A stretch of DNA of 64,000 bases from Druceiella hillmani (GCA_039881145.1 JAYKKI010000015.1:25780001-25844000); one strand, 5' to 3'. Positions 1-13,196 are shown, counted from the stretch's first letter. Notes: generated by a model from the letters alone, not told the origin. Translations and numbers: made by a program.

Positions 1-1489
1 TGGAAAGAGGGAATCTTCAAAGTTCGGGTTCCTCAATAGGCAGGCAAGTAAAATATAATGGCTAATACATGTGTGCATATTTTTGATAAATCGTAATTCG
101 ATCGTGTTACAAGATTCTTGATATTCTTAATGCTAAATTACAATAATTTTTAATAATATCTAAAAAAAACATTATTTTATTTCAAATGCTAATGTTGTTT
201 AATATGATCAGATTTACGTTACTTGTAAATTTCTAATACAAAATATGAATATTCAATATATAAAGATCACTATTAAGTATTACTTTTAAAAGACTGTCAC
301 TGAGAAGTGTTTTATGAATTGTATTGCTTTGAAACAATAATATCATTTTCCAGGTGCAAGCGATTAAGCCATAGTCTTAACAGTTTCGTTAGAACACATG
401 AATATTTATTAAACTAATATAAATATCGGTCTTAATTTAATCATATAAACAGTTAATATTAATCGGCAACAGTCCTAATAGTTAAATGGCATTTAGATAA
501 AGATAGTCTCAATCATTTGTCACTAAAGAAACAAACTTGTGTTTTTCAATTCCCTACTACTTCAAGCTACTGCTTCAAGCATTTGTCATTAAAGAAGCAA
601 ACTTGTGTTTTTATACATTAGTAAAGATATATACGAAAAAATAATTAAATACGAAAAAATAAGTAAATACATTTTTCTTAATTTAAAATGTATTGCAAAG
701 TGGTGTGTTTAGGCCTTACCAGAAAGAAGACAGATAGCATAGCATAGTCGCATGTATGGATCTTAGCTGAATAACGTAAATATAAACAGAAATAAGATAG
801 AACATTCCGTCGTTGTCGTCGGGTCGTGTATTTTTGGTGGTTTCATAAATCTAGACATGTAGTGCTATCCAGATACCTGAAGATCTCATAGAAACCACAC
901 AATTACCCATGATCACAATTTAAGTAATGATGATAAAGGCTCATGGAACTACAACTGGCTCAAATGATTACGATCCACAGGCGCCATATGCCATAGAAGA
1001 AGTTTTACAAAGCGTCCACAAGCCTTACAACTTTGTATATTTAGTATATTGAGCGATCGACAAATAATACCTAAATAAACTCTTCTTAACAGAAATGCGA
1101 ATGTTGCGCTGGTCGGCGCGTATATCTTCAGTTGATAAAATTGGAAAGCAATACGTAAAAGAGAGCTTTGACGTCACCCTGTATATCAATATAAATTGCA
1201 ATATATAAAAATTTGGTGCTAAGTTTTGAATAAAATATTTTTATTATTTTAGTTTTTTGTGTGCAAAAAAGTAATAGTTAACAGGGTTTGAAAATTCCGT
1301 CTTTAAATATTAATTAATTTGTGGTATTGGATGACCACCATTCCAAAACTAATACTTGAGTCGTCCTAGAGCCCATTCAGAAGCCCATAACGACCGGCCT
1401 CCGGACACAAAAATATGCAGGGATCTTTGAAGGTGACCCGTACCTGTTCGTTACCGGCTTAAAAAGCTGAGTATTAAAAATTTGTATGA
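1..1489. other. Gene-free AT-rich stretch
   Basis: No recognisable gene. A 33-bp imperfect direct repeat occurs at 514-546 and 580-612. The segment 1340-1460 is richer in G and C than its surroundings and just precedes the LINE remnant. It could be an older part of that element or unrelated sequence; I could not match it. Confidence 0.6.
514..612. repeat. Short direct repeat, 33 bp, two copies
   Basis: Two copies (514-546 and 580-612) begin CATTTGTCA and end CTTGTGTTTTT, with about two mismatches. They are separated by 33 bp containing a smaller ACTTCAAGC-type duplication. This is a local tandem duplication with no sign of function. Confidence 0.75.
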
Positions 1490-1902
1490 ATTACAAGTAA
1501 TTATGATATCATCACTAAAAAGAAAAAGTTGCACAAATTGTGATTTCTCTCACTTGTTTTGATTTTTTCAAAGGTATCAAAAATTAAATAAAACTAAAAT
1601 AAATATTTGTCAAACTTTACTTGTGCCTATTGTTGATTATGATGGAGATATGTGTTATTCTAATCTATTTGAAAATTTACAAAATAAATTAGAACGACTT
1701 CAAAACCTATGTATTTGATACAATTTTGATCTTAAAAATTTAGTATGTATCCGAGTATCGATCACGAATTAAATGGTTAACGATTCGTCACCGACATAAC
1801 CTCCATCTCGTACATTTATTATATTAATCCTCAATAATTCCATTATACGTTCATACCTTAACAATAAATTATAATAAACTACGATCGAAAAACCAGTCCT
1901 AA

Positions 1903-2104
1903 TTTTTTTTTTATCTACTTTAATGTATCTAATGGATACATATGGCGGACTTATTGCTACAAGAGCAATCTCTTACAGCCAACCACAACAGTAGTCCAGC
2001 CCCGTTCGACGAACGGCCGGGAATCGAACCCGGGTCCCCGCGGTGCGTCGCATCGTCAAAGGCCGTATGTCTTGTGATCAATCCAACACACCACGGCGAC
2101 GACG
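1903..2104 (-). mobile_element. tRNA-derived SINE, reverse strand, inside a LINE
   Basis: On the reverse strand the element starts near 2104 with a tRNA-like head. An exact pol III B box, GGTTCGATTCC, lies at 2030-2020, and an approximate A box lies near 2093-2081. After a tRNA-unrelated body the tail contains a small stem-loop (arms 1953-1958 and 1964-1969, loop ACAAG) and ends in an A run (T run 1903-1912 on the plus strand). The tail resembles lepidopteran SINE tails, which share their 3' ends with a partner LINE. A short target duplication is possible (CTAAT on both flanks). Pol III would drive it. The head is too long and lacks an acceptor stem for a working tRNA. Confidence 0.8.
2020..2030 (-). 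promoter_or_regulatory. Pol III B box of the SINE
   Basis: The reverse strand reads GGTTCGATTCC, an exact match to the B-box consensus GGTTCGANTCC. It sits about 50 bp downstream of the weaker A-box candidate, the spacing expected of a tRNA-type internal promoter. Confidence 0.75.
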
Positions 2105-2290
2105 ACTAATCCTTCGGCCTAAAATTGAAATTTATGAAAAATCCTTCACTGCATATTCTAGTCGATTTTGAAATAAATTGACCACAAATGTACAAACTTC
2201 GCCCTCATTGTCTGCGTTCAAAAGTCTTCTAAAATTACGTTACCTATCATAATTGGAGACCTTAATCCCTTCTATATAAACCATCTTTCT

Positions 2291-3408
2291 TTGCTCCCTG
2301 CCCCTAACGTATCGTTTTGCTTTCGTTTTTAATTAAAATCGTTTTATTCGCATACACTTTTATATATTTCATATTGTAAGTATACTATTTAATGTTTAAA
2401 AATCACTTACAGTCTGCCACAACATTTAATGTTCTCATCTAATTAATTGTGGTTCGCTATAAGATATTTCTCTTGTAGCATTAAGTCCGAAACTGTATAC
2501 TTAGTTTTCAAAACTTGCAGTAAAGCTAAATAAATCATGACAAACTTAAGAATGAATATTAAAGTTAACAAAGATATTAGTTAGAAAAACAATATTGAAT
2601 CCAATTCTATCAAAATGTCCAGGTCGATTCTTTACAATACACTCCTCAGGTTGCTCGAAAACTAAAAAAGATAAATTTAATGGGAAGTTAATTTTTCTTA
2701 CATACATTTTTATTAGTTATTTTTATAAAAATATGTACTTAAATTTTTCATTATGATGCAAAACCTTTCAATATTTATAGGGCAATATTTATTTTTTTAA
2801 ATATATTTAACATGTTAACTGTATTTTGAAGCAAATTTTGAATTTTTTATTTACTCTACCAGCCTAACATTAGCTTAGCAATTGCCACCTGGGTATGTAA
2901 TAGTAGATATAGATATGCATTTGAGAAGAAATATTGAAGAAATATTCTCAGAGATTATTACACTTACTCAAGGATGATGGCTAAATATGACCATTTATTT
3001 TTTTTAATTTTTATTTAAATACACAACCTAGCCCAGAGTTGTAGGTATGTAAATTATAACTCCGATGAAATGAGTTAATGATAACGAGAGGACAAACCGA
3101 TGATAAAACTAAAGCTGTTTAGATAGAGTGCAATACATCCGATTTCATCGTATATCAGAAAAAATAGGCAAGATAAGTACTTTTGTCTATAGTTTAATAT
3201 ATTCTAAAAGAACTAGCTCAAGTATGTTAATTTAATTTTCTAATTTTTTTTAATAATATAGGATTTACACATGGACACATATTAAGGTTCTGGATGAAAG
3301 TGTAGACAATTGGTCATAAAATTTAACTGTAAAGTTAATCATTGTGAATGTCTATAATGTTCAAATTAAATAAAAAATCGAGCCAAGGAAAAATAATCTG
3401 AGGGATCT

Positions 3409-3411
<3 letters not shown>
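2291..3411. other. Gene-free AT-rich stretch
   Basis: Poly-T and poly-A runs and short chance frames only. No transposon, RNA gene or motif cluster was recognised. Confidence 0.6.

Positions 3412-3478
<67 letters not shown>
3412..3478. repeat. (TA)n microsatellite, about 67 bp
   Basis: Uninterrupted alternating T and A. It produces a false tyrosine-isoleucine frame on the reverse strand. Self-complementary, so it can extrude a cruciform. Confidence 0.97.
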
Positions 3479-3479
<1 letters not shown>

Positions 3480-3483
<4 letters not shown>

Positions 3484-5170
3484 CGTTTATATGTATACAA
3501 TTTAATCTAACAGACGCTGATGAGAAGTTCAAGTTTGTTTTATAATCTTAATAATTTTTAAAGAATATGACTTTCCTTTAGATCAAAGTATATTTCATGC
3601 ATTTAAGATATTGGAAGACCAGACCAAGAATCGGTGTGGTGTGGGAAGTTTAATATTTAGTGTTATAAAAAGCGGTTCATTATCGATATGATTTTTCCGC
3701 ATTCAGAGAATAAGTATACTGTCCATTAACTACGACTGAACTAGTTGCAACGTTTGATGTCGTTGCCAAAACAATATTAATAATTTGCGTCAATTCACCA
3801 ATATGAATATTCTCAGCTAATATATACGTCTTGAGTTGAGTGAATACAAGTGATAAACTAGTGACATATATCGCTCTGTTAAGCTGACAAAAAATGAAGT
3901 AACTCTGAATAGAATTATTATTTGTAACAAAAAGTTGACACGACGCTAGAACCGCAATGTTTCGATGCAGGTATCTAAATGAAATTGTGATGCATACAAA
4001 AGATAATGAGAAGAAATAACTATCTGGAACAGTGTCATTAGATTCCACTAGATCTTTAAACGGTCAGCTGCTGTCAAGTTTCAATGATAAAAAAGATGTT
4101 GTTCAGATGAAAGATATAAGTTATCAGCTCTGTTCCACTGTCAATTTACGACAACTTAGATCATGTACGGGACGTAACTGTATGTAATATCCAAGCTTAA
4201 GTACACCAGACCGGCCCGTTAAGTTCGTCTCCAAAATGAACGAGACAATTTTCATTTACCTTCAACCCTCCATTTTCAATGTTAACACTGATTTTGACGG
4301 TCCATGGACCCCGATTAGAACAAACACATTAAAGCCTTATCTTTTTAATTACATCTCATAATTGCTAATATAATGAAATGTATATAATCTATAAGGGTTA
4401 AAATTATCCGTTCGTGATATCAATATCATTTATAGATTGCTTTTATAGCACTGTACAAAAAGTGATGGTGGGAATTTTTCTATTTACCTACGCAAAATAA
4501 TATCCATTCGATTCAAAAGACACTGCACCCAAGATAGAAATCAGAATTAAACTGAGAAAAAGTAATACATTTTTTTGTACGTCCTCTATTTCCAATGGAT
4601 AATTATAAATTATATATGTGACTTCGAAGCGTCCATATACCTCTAGGATCCTAATCTGATTTTTTTCAATTTCTTTTAAAGAAATTTCCCATAATCTGAA
4701 AAACATATATAATCCAAAAAACATGTATTTAAAAAAAATGTTTACAATGTTAAATTTTGGTATATTATTATTTTGTAGTTGAACTGACAAATGTTCATTT
4801 GCAAGCCATAAATAAATCAGCATAATAGGAAATTTTGTTCAAAATGTAGTTTAATATTATCTATAGGCTAAAACTGAAAATTTAAGAAAACTGTTTGCCA
4901 CTATTTTCATTAATCACTTTCTAGCCTATTAAGAAATAAGAAAATTTGGAAAATAATTAAAGACGTTGAAATTAAATCATACAGAGTAAAAGGAAACCAC
5001 CCCTAAAATAATTTTTATACTAACTTTTTATATGCAAAGTTTTGTCATTTTTAAAATGAAAATCAGTAGTGAACAGTATGGAGAAAATTAACTTCACACC
5101 TACCGATTGCAGAGTTTTTTATCACGAGAAGCATATTTTGTGTTGCATCTATTAGTTTTGATGTAGTATA
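3480..5170. other. Unassigned stretch with two modest reverse-strand frames
   Basis: Two reverse-strand open frames, 4488-4823 (111 codons) and 3680-4048 (122 codons), are longer than most frames here and hydrophobic in parts. They do not join in frame and carry no motif I recognise. Between them the reverse strand around 4199-4312 also reads open for about 37 codons. They could be decayed exons of a membrane protein or a transposon, or chance. No function is proposed. Confidence 0.25.
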
Positions 5171-5175
5171 ATGAT

Positions 5176-5226
5176 GAAATGATGTAGTAAATTTGTAGAT
5201 TTGAAATGATGTAGTATATTTGTAGT
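5176..5226. repeat. 27-bp tandem duplication
   Basis: GAAATGATGTAGTA occurs at 5176 and again at 5203, each followed by a similar ATTTGTAG end. Two imperfect copies. Confidence 0.7.
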
Positions 5227-5286
5227 TATTAGTAGGATACTATTTGACCAATAATTTGCAATCAAATATTAATGTGATTATCGGCA

Positions 5287-5332
5287 TATAAATGATGTAT
5301 TTTTTAGCATGCTGTACAATACATCATTTATA
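5287..5332. repeat. Perfect inverted repeat, 15-bp arms
   Basis: Left arm TATAAATGATGTATT (5287-5301) is exactly complementary to the right arm (5318-5332) around a 16-nt loop. It is AT-rich, so chance is possible, but the perfect arms make it a candidate stem-loop or the core of a small foldback element. Confidence 0.7.
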
Positions 5333-5339
5333 GATTCAC

Positions 5340-8300
5340 CAAGCTAAAATTTTGAGCATAATATCAATAATTGGGATCAGTTCAAAATGTTTTCTAAGTT
5401 TAACATTTATACCTTACGACGATATTCTAATGTAAAATTTAATTTGAGTAATCAGGATAAAAATTTGAATTATTATCGTAGGTTAAATATATTCAAATAT
5501 ATTATAGTCGAATGAGTTATTTGGTGGATTAAGATAATAAAATGTTACGATATATGATATATATGATGGACATAAGTCATAGTAACTGTACAGATCCATT
5601 TTTCTTTCTAATAGAGGGGTAAAATTGAATAGAAGTATTATATTTTTATTATGAGAATTCTGTATCCTTGATGAGAATTCTTTCTAACTTGTTTTATATT
5701 TAAAAAAAAACATCAAATCGTCCTTGATTATAGCCTTATTTTTGTACTACAATTAACCTGTTTTAATCTGGACTTGCCTCAAATGTCTTGTATACAGATT
5801 CGGCAAAACCAAATTAAAAATGGCTGTTGCTAAGTTAAAATTAGCCAACCTATTATTTATTAATTTTTATTTAATGTGACATTAAATATGTATAATACCT
5901 CATAAACATTTAAATAGTTATGAATATTTAAAGGAATAAAATCCTTGACACACTTTTCTTTTCCTTACAACTTTGTTCTACAAAAATAATACTCCACGAA
6001 ATATTTCAGTACCGCAAACATCCACCTTAAAATGGTTGCTGTCACTATAACATAAGAAACAATTCATGAAAGTTCGGGAATAAAAGACTTTTCTTAAGTT
6101 CTATTAACAAAATATTAAGACCGCATACAGATATAACGATTTATTTGTAAAGAGATGAAAGAAAACTTTGTTTGTATTTTTAAAATGTTTTTTATATTAA
6201 AAACAAACAAGAGAATATTGCATGAATTATTTCCACGAAATAATCAGCATAAATTTAAAATAAATTTGCTAAAGCGGTTCTAAAATTGAGAACCTTATAT
6301 TAATTAGAAAAAATTTAGATATTTAGATATATGTTATTCTAACAGATTTTTTTAGATTTTTCATCCAAAACCTTACCTCGAAAATTGTTATCCTAAAACG
6401 ATCAGGAATAATGTTAAAATTTAGTAATTCCAGTGAGTTTGAAGATAAAAAAAATTGATGTAGTATACCCATTGCATCTTTACGGGGATTCGAGTTTCTC
6501 AAAATATTAACATATTTAATATATAGACGTATATATGCTCGCTGATCTAGTCCGTTGTTAGTTTTGTGATGTTCTTGAACGACAACACATTTATGGATTA
6601 TATGATTGTCGAACTACGTTGTAGACGATAGGCTGATTGATATGGGTTAGTTTAATTTTTCCAACTTGATCGAACACTTTCATTAGATCTTTTACCAAGT
6701 TAATAACGACCAAATTCTGCAAATTGTTTTTGTATTTCTGCTTTATAATTACAGACATTAATTTTGTATCCGTTATTTTCATGACGAATGTTGAAGGATG
6801 GATAAAAAAATATAAACAATATTGCACAATTTAATTTAAACCGAGTAATAATTACCGTTGCAATAAATGGTTTAGACTGTGTTATTAAGAATAACCAACG
6901 GCCATTACGGACTTTAAACTATTTATGATAAGATTATAAATATAAAGGGATCTCTCCTTATGTTTGTAATCTTTAGAATTAAGTATTTGATCTTTATATT
7001 CAGCAAGGATCTATGACAGTATCGAATCTTTTCTCTGATTTTAAGTTAAGTCTATAAAAAATTAAATGGTAAATTTTTAATCGCTTCCCTTTTGAACACA
7101 TGAAAATTATTTTTCATGAACACGTGAAAATTAGATGCAACTATTTCAACCATGAACGGATATTTCATTACGTATATAGCAATTGAAATTTAAAAAAAAA
7201 AATTATTACATCGTCTAACGTTCATTTAATTATTAAAATATATAAGGAAACATTTTTTTTCAGATGCCACCGAAAACTACAAATCAATATTATACTGTAA
7301 TAATCTTAAAATTATTACAAAACTCTGGCTCGTTCTTTTTTTTCATACACTTTTTTTTTATTTTAATGCGATGGAAAGATAATTATGAATTGGATGAATG
7401 AGATGGAAAATTAATTATGTATTATATTCTGACAGTTTACTAACCTGTTTTTACGGTCCACAGAATCAAGAGTGGTTTTTTGCCTCTGCAGAAACCCATA
7501 TACCATTGGAGTAGTAACATTAATCGGATAGCGGATTAATTACAATATCGATGCTTCTGATATACCTGTTGCAGATTATTTATACGGTTGAAATTTAATT
7601 TTCGTGTAATTAGAATTGCGTATGACGTGATAGAGTTACTACAGTTTTTACATCATCTGTTGTAATATTTACAATTAGACTACAATTATCATTATCACAT
7701 CGTCTTACGCCGTTGAGTTTCCGTAGTTTCGGTGTTGAATTCTTATAATTTTGTTTCGTCTATCTCTGCATAGAATGTTTACAATCAAATGTAAAGATGT
7801 ATGAATTTAAATATACATAATTTTAATTTGTAGATGTGAATTCAATAAGACCAGAGACAAATAAAAGTACAATTTGGGGTCTAACGATCTGCAACGTTTA
7901 CATTGATGGTTGAAATTGAAAGAAATTTTAATAAAAAAGAAAGTGTTCTTAATACATTGTTTGAAATTGGCTTCATCTTTATCTTTGTCATTATTATATT
8001 AAAAAACTCTTCACAAACATTATTTTTGGAAATACTTCAAATATCTCACGACGACAATTGTTGTTATTAAGTCGTTATAGCAAGCAGCGATGGTATATCA
8101 TTGAAACAAATTAAAATAAGTTTAAAATTAATTATAATCAGACTAATGTTAAATATCTTATGTGATTCATTGAACATGTTCTTGACTGATTTTTGACTTT
8201 ATTCTGTGTCATTAATGATTGTTTTTTCAATAAGGTTTTGGACATATGTTTACTTATTAAGTAAAGAATTATTAATAGATAAGTTAACTAGTATAATACT

Positions 8301-8695
8301 AATAATTTAACTACTCACAAAAATGTACAAGTCTTAAGATTAGTTCTTAATTATTTAATAAATTTTACCCTCCATTTACAGTAGAAATTATTAAAATAAT
8401 ACATTTTCTACGCACTCATCTACGCACGTATCTCATTGCACATTTTATACGCACGAAATTAGGAATGTTATAATACACGTACATAATGGCATAATACACG
8501 TGCATATGGAATAATACAAAGTACACGAAATATATGACGAAAACCGCCCACTTTTATGTAACAAAACCTTTACACGACTTTTCTGTAGCCTTTTAATTAC
8601 AAATAGGTAATTAAAGTAAACTCTCGTTCCGAAAGTATAGTTAAATAATAAAGTAAGGGAAGAATAACTCAGTAAGTGATGATATTTCCAAAAAA
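5340..8695. other. Gene-free AT-rich stretch
   Basis: Only short chance frames on both strands. A run of related ATAATACACGT pieces occurs near 8470-8520. No transposase or reverse transcriptase motif, RNA gene or large repeat was seen. Confidence 0.55.
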
Positions 8696-8699
8696 TAAT

Positions 8700-9070
8700 T
8701 AAAATTTGTATCCGTACATTACCTTTCGCGTGCCTTTGATCGGATACTTAGCTGCTGTCAAGGTTTTTGATGTGACCGCAAACCGGAAACATAAATTTCA
8801 CGAATTTCAACTACCCGACCGCAACAAAGGCGTAATCGAACTTTGCGGTTGCGTTAATCAAATTATTTGCAAAAAGGACCTTCCGAAGGATCCTCTTTCC
8901 ACAGAGACTGTACCCTCGTACCTTAATCAGATATCCTTCAAAAGGTGAATAAACAGATATCTCATCTCGATGATTTGAGACTAGTTCTTGGGGGATATCT
9001 CGGGTGATTTAGGGACATTACGGCCGTCGGCCAGAGGTTGGGATACGGCTGCACGTAATCTTTTTGTTTC
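8700..9070. promoter_or_regulatory. Candidate non-coding regulatory block
   Basis: The base composition changes to near-balanced, in sharp contrast to both flanks. An 80-codon plus-strand frame (8706-8948) has a non-ATG start and no recognised domain. The block is dense in transcription-factor-like words: CTTTGATC and AACAAAGG (TCF-like), ACCGCA and TGCGGTT (Runt-like), CGGAAAC (Ets-like) and TTAATCA (homeodomain-like). Known insect enhancers often look like this. That it is an enhancer is inference only; a short exon is the alternative. Confidence 0.3.
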
Positions 9071-9079
9071 ATGCTCTGA

Positions 9080-10395
9080 ATTAAAATAAGAATTTTGACG
9101 TAAAACATTTGCTCGAAGGCGAAATTTTATATTCGTAATCGGGGATCCAAGTTACGTAGTCATTCTTGACTTGTGAATGTGTATGGTGAAACGTGTTATG
9201 TTAGGTGTGATACATGTAAATAAAATAAGCAACAAAAATTTTTAAGTGTTTACTTTACATAAGTATTTGTAACAACTGATGATAATGTTTAATTATAGCA
9301 ATTAACAGTAAACAAAAGAATAAGTATATTGTTGACGTTTTCCACTTATTTTGTGTACAGCAATATTTATAGAAAAGTTCGTGGCAGCAGTTTTCCTTAG
9401 GTCTTTGAAATAGCTGTAAAAATTTTGATCTAGTGGTAATAGATTTATTTTGCTTTCAATATACATGATATTAATTTAAAAGAACACGGTGTTTTATAAA
9501 AATTAATTGTCAAAACACGTATGAAAACGGTCACGTGGCGGTTAATTTCTGTATGCGCATCACGCAGGAGCCACTAGATGGATTTATACCTTCAAAGATC
9601 TGGTTAATATTTGCAACAGAAATTTTCAATAATATTCGGTTATGTTGTGATATAATTAGCAGAATATTATTTAATAAATTGACAGCCCCATCTATTTCTT
9701 TTGAAATAAACCAACATAAATGTGTTATTTTGCAATCCGCCGCTATGTGACAATATTTTATTTTAGTTTTAATAAATTTGCTTTAATTTAGTCACATATT
9801 TGTCATAGATTAGAGCATCATTCCCAATTTTTAGACTCTAACGTACCTTCCTGCGTATACCTCAAAGAAATAAATATGTATAATTTTTTTAATGCAGCAC
9901 AAATTTTCCTAAGCAAGAAGCGGACAAAATTATCATTTATAATTAAAATACTGATTATAACAGTATGCTTAATAAAGTGAACAAATAACATAAAAATCAC
10001 TGTGAAGTTAAACTATTGATTGGAGAAATATGTGACACTAGTTATTGCGGGAAATCTCGGATTATTTAATGATATGAATGTCATAGGACTTTGCTTGGGG
10101 TACGGATATACTTAAATGTAAGCAATTTGTACATTTGGATATCATTTATATTTAAATATTTAATTTAGAGTATGTAAGTTTTTTGTTTCTTATTTGTACG
10201 TCTCTCGTTTGGAATCTGGGAAACTAAATTTCATGCACTTCTAATTGTTGTATCATCATAAAACTTGCTACTTGCTGCTGTTATTTACAGTTCTATTGAC
10301 AATCAAATAACTTCATGAAACGTAAAAAAAAATTCAAGTTTCTACCCTTCTATGCATGTTTTCTGAGAAAATCGACTCTGAATACAGAAAAATGA
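9080..10395. other. Gene-free stretch
   Basis: Short chance frames only (9535-9750 plus, 9818-10000 minus); neither has a recognised motif. Confidence 0.55.
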
Positions 10396-10429
10396 AAATT
10401 TATTCCTATCTTTCAAAAAAATATAACAT

Positions 10430-10876
10430 CAAGAAGCATCGCTATATTTTTCCTACAAACATTGCGTGGGCTTCTAAAAACCCATATTTTTTCATAATTT
10501 TAGACAATAAGGGCAAGTTTTTTGCATATTTCTCAACATATATCTGAAGATATGGTACCTAAAGTTATAAAAAAAAAATTTTGAGGCCCTTATAACTAGT
10601 AATTTTTAATGGAATCCCGTGCTATATATGTAATTGAAAAAAACAATTTCGAGTACATAATTTGCCCTCCCCAAAATGTCCGAATGAATATTATTAAGTT
10701 TTAGTTATAGCAATATGTGCGAGTTAATATGGTTTATTACTGTGCCAAATTTCAAGTTTCTACGTCAAGCAATTTCTAATATAAACGGCTTTGGCCGATA
10801 CACGCTCAGACAGATAAGCGATTGTATGAGGGTTCATTGTTTCCTTTTAATTTACGGAACCCTGAAAATAAGTAAG
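10430..10876 (+). repeat. Dispersed repeat, copy A (ACGGAACCCT-ended)
   Basis: Contains TTATAACTAGTAATTTTTAA, then CCCTCCCCAAAAT, TGTGCCAAATTTCAAGTTTC and TACGTCAAGCAATTTCT. It ends in GGTTCAT...TTTACGGAACCCTGAAAAT. The same order of blocks occurs at 31.3-31.8, 37.7-38.0 and 38.3-38.5 kb, all in the same orientation. The end forms a weak hairpin. The sequence resembles an arthropod repeat I remember ending GGTACGGAACCCTAAAAA. Its class (SINE, LINE tail or non-autonomous DNA element) is not established. The two short plus-strand frames inside are repeat artefacts. Confidence 0.7.
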
Positions 10877-10879
10877 GGA

Positions 10880-13195
10880 AAAGGCACAGAATATTTTACA
10901 AGATTTGTTTCTTCACGATAACCTACCGAATTCAATATGTCATGAACATAAAAATCATTTACTACGGCTTGGAAAACTTTCTTCGCTAAATATGATCTTC
11001 AATATTTATAACAATTTGCCTCAATTCAAAAGATGAATTATATTTTTGAAAACTGCTCATGTCCATACTGTAAAATAAACGAGGAAAATATGAATTAGGA
11101 AATAAAACTTCAAACTCGCTACGTGCTTAAATCCTCAAATGTAAAATAATGAAACTTTGAAGAGAAGTGGTTTTATATGATCAGTACCCATGTTGATAAT
11201 ATAGACCTTTCTCGGATGCAGAGTGGGCAGAAACAGCTTATATTGGCGGAGAGCAGCTACGTTCCAACCGCTGTGATGCAACTCATCACCAAGGGAACTC
11301 ACAGAGATGCGATGAATCAACTTTCTCAAGGAATGTGATTATATCGTTACGCATTTTATTTTTTCAATTCATAAGATTAGATGATGTAAATGTATCATTA
11401 ATGATTTCAGTAAATTTATTTAACCAAATTGAATAACAAGATAATTACTTAATATTAATTGTTAACTTTGGTTGACATATAAACAGATGTAAGGTTAAAT
11501 CAGATAAGTCATTACTTTTAAAACTTAAAAATTTATACGTTGAAACTTATACATTCGTGTTAGGTACTTAAATTAAAATTTTGTTAAACAATACTTTTCT
11601 AATACTGTACGGAAACAAATTGAGACTACCAAAATGTTGATTGCGGTTTGATTCTTAATACAACAAATTTGAAATATTATCTGTTGTATTATATCGACAT
11701 TTGGAATAAAAAATATGTGGAGGTTTAAAACTGTAGAAGTCCAAAAAAGAGAAAGGTATGGTATGACGAAAATCAGAGAAGTATAACAAAATCGACTGTT
11801 AAAAAATGTGTGTACGTATGTGTGCGCGTTAGAAATTTTACTTCTTGATGCTGCAGTTGATTGGAGATGCTGCAGTGATTGCTTCAGTTATAACTAAGAG
11901 TTGTATCAATATAAAACATGTGCTGGGCATTTACAAATACCTCAATAATTATCATGGATATTGTATCAGTCACTACACGCATGTAAAAATATGTTTAGTG
12001 AGCAAATTCATCCTGTCGATTTTTGTTGCATCATACGTGCGCGTGCTCGAATCATATAATTTCCCTCTCATAATTTATTCATAACGCGCCTAAAAAAGGA
12101 TAATTTAAAAAATTTATATCACTGGCCTGACGATCAATTTTTAAATTTTCTTGATTATTCACAATCGTGTTTAGATCTGTTATCAACATTATGATTCGTT
12201 TAATAAAGTTTATTCTTGATATATGTTTATTTATGAACGACTTAATTAACGATTCTTACGAAACATTACTAACACTCCTAATTTTTATGTGTTAGATTTT
12301 TTCTTGGTCCATATTATTATTTTAATGTCCATAATGAATGTTATACTGCTAATCGTTGCTTTTTCTATTTTTACGAAAAACTATTATTAGAAATCAACAT
12401 TCTAGGTGTTTCCTGGACGATTTCCATATTTACACTCGATCATATTTTTGCAAAATTTCCATCCTTCTTTTTGATATTTGTAATATATTTTGTCAGTCGC
12501 AGTAATTAATCATGGTAAGTCTTTAATGCCGGTTATTTTTAGTTAAATACATTCATTACATATTCTAAAACTATGTTGCTAATTAAATAACTGAATTGCT
12601 TGAAGACATATATTCGATGTTGAAAGAAAAATTGTTCTTAGGATATGGAAATTGATATTTAGCATTTTCCGGCATAAATTGAAATTGATTAAGAGTGCAA
12701 TTGGAGTGGATTTGAAAACCCCCTGTTCATAATAAAACGAACTATAGACGAATGCCGATATGAATCTAGATATGTGATATATTGGTGTTTAAAATGGTAA
12801 TAACCTCATAAATAGTATATACTATAATTCACTACAATACAACTCTATGTATATACTACAATTACATTGTAGATCTAGGATGAATAACGTGAAGAGTTAC
12901 TGTAGTAAAATGTATCTATCTGTCTGCGTGTCTCTCAACTGTACGTGACAATCGTTGTGTAGGGTATTGTTGAAAACATATTTGAAAAATATTTGGGATA
13001 TGCTATGAATACTTACAATACCGGATTATTTTTTGAAGCAGTTATTTTTGTTAAAATTTCGTGTCTCCATCACCTATCTACAACGAAATTAAAAGGATAG
13101 TTATCACAGTTAAATAAGTTCTACTAGTTTATGTGTAATGATAGACCAACTTTTGACATGTAATGAGGTCTGTAATAAGTTCTTGTAAACTCTAT
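10880..13195. other. Gene-free stretch
   Basis: Chance frames only. A short alternating GT/AC-rich run is at 11808-11832. No element was recognised. Confidence 0.55.
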
Positions 13196-13196
13196 G

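Larger units (their letters stand above)
1490..2290 (+). pseudogene. LINE ORF2 3' end (Jockey/CR1-like), dead
   Basis: Decayed C-terminal end of a non-LTR retrotransposon reverse transcriptase. Conceptual translation from about 1590 gives KTKINICQTLLVPIVDY, then NKLERLQNLCI. This is the conserved segment after the catalytic domain in insect Jockey/CR1-type LINE proteins, usually LxPIxDYADVCYP followed by NKLERLQNLCIRFIFGL. After about 1700 the frame shifts and stops appear. The same protein resumes beyond the inserted SINE, around 2125-2240, with SFTAYSSRF and TSPSLSAFKSLLK. The element is 5'-truncated, frameshifted and interrupted by the SINE at 1903-2104, so the LINE is the older insertion. 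Family placement is from remembered motifs; the exact clade is uncertain. Confidence 0.75.

Noticed and set aside
2010..2100. Possible true tRNA gene
   Set aside because: It has a B box but no complete cloverleaf or acceptor stem, and it continues into a SINE body and A tail that recurs at 60.4 kb.
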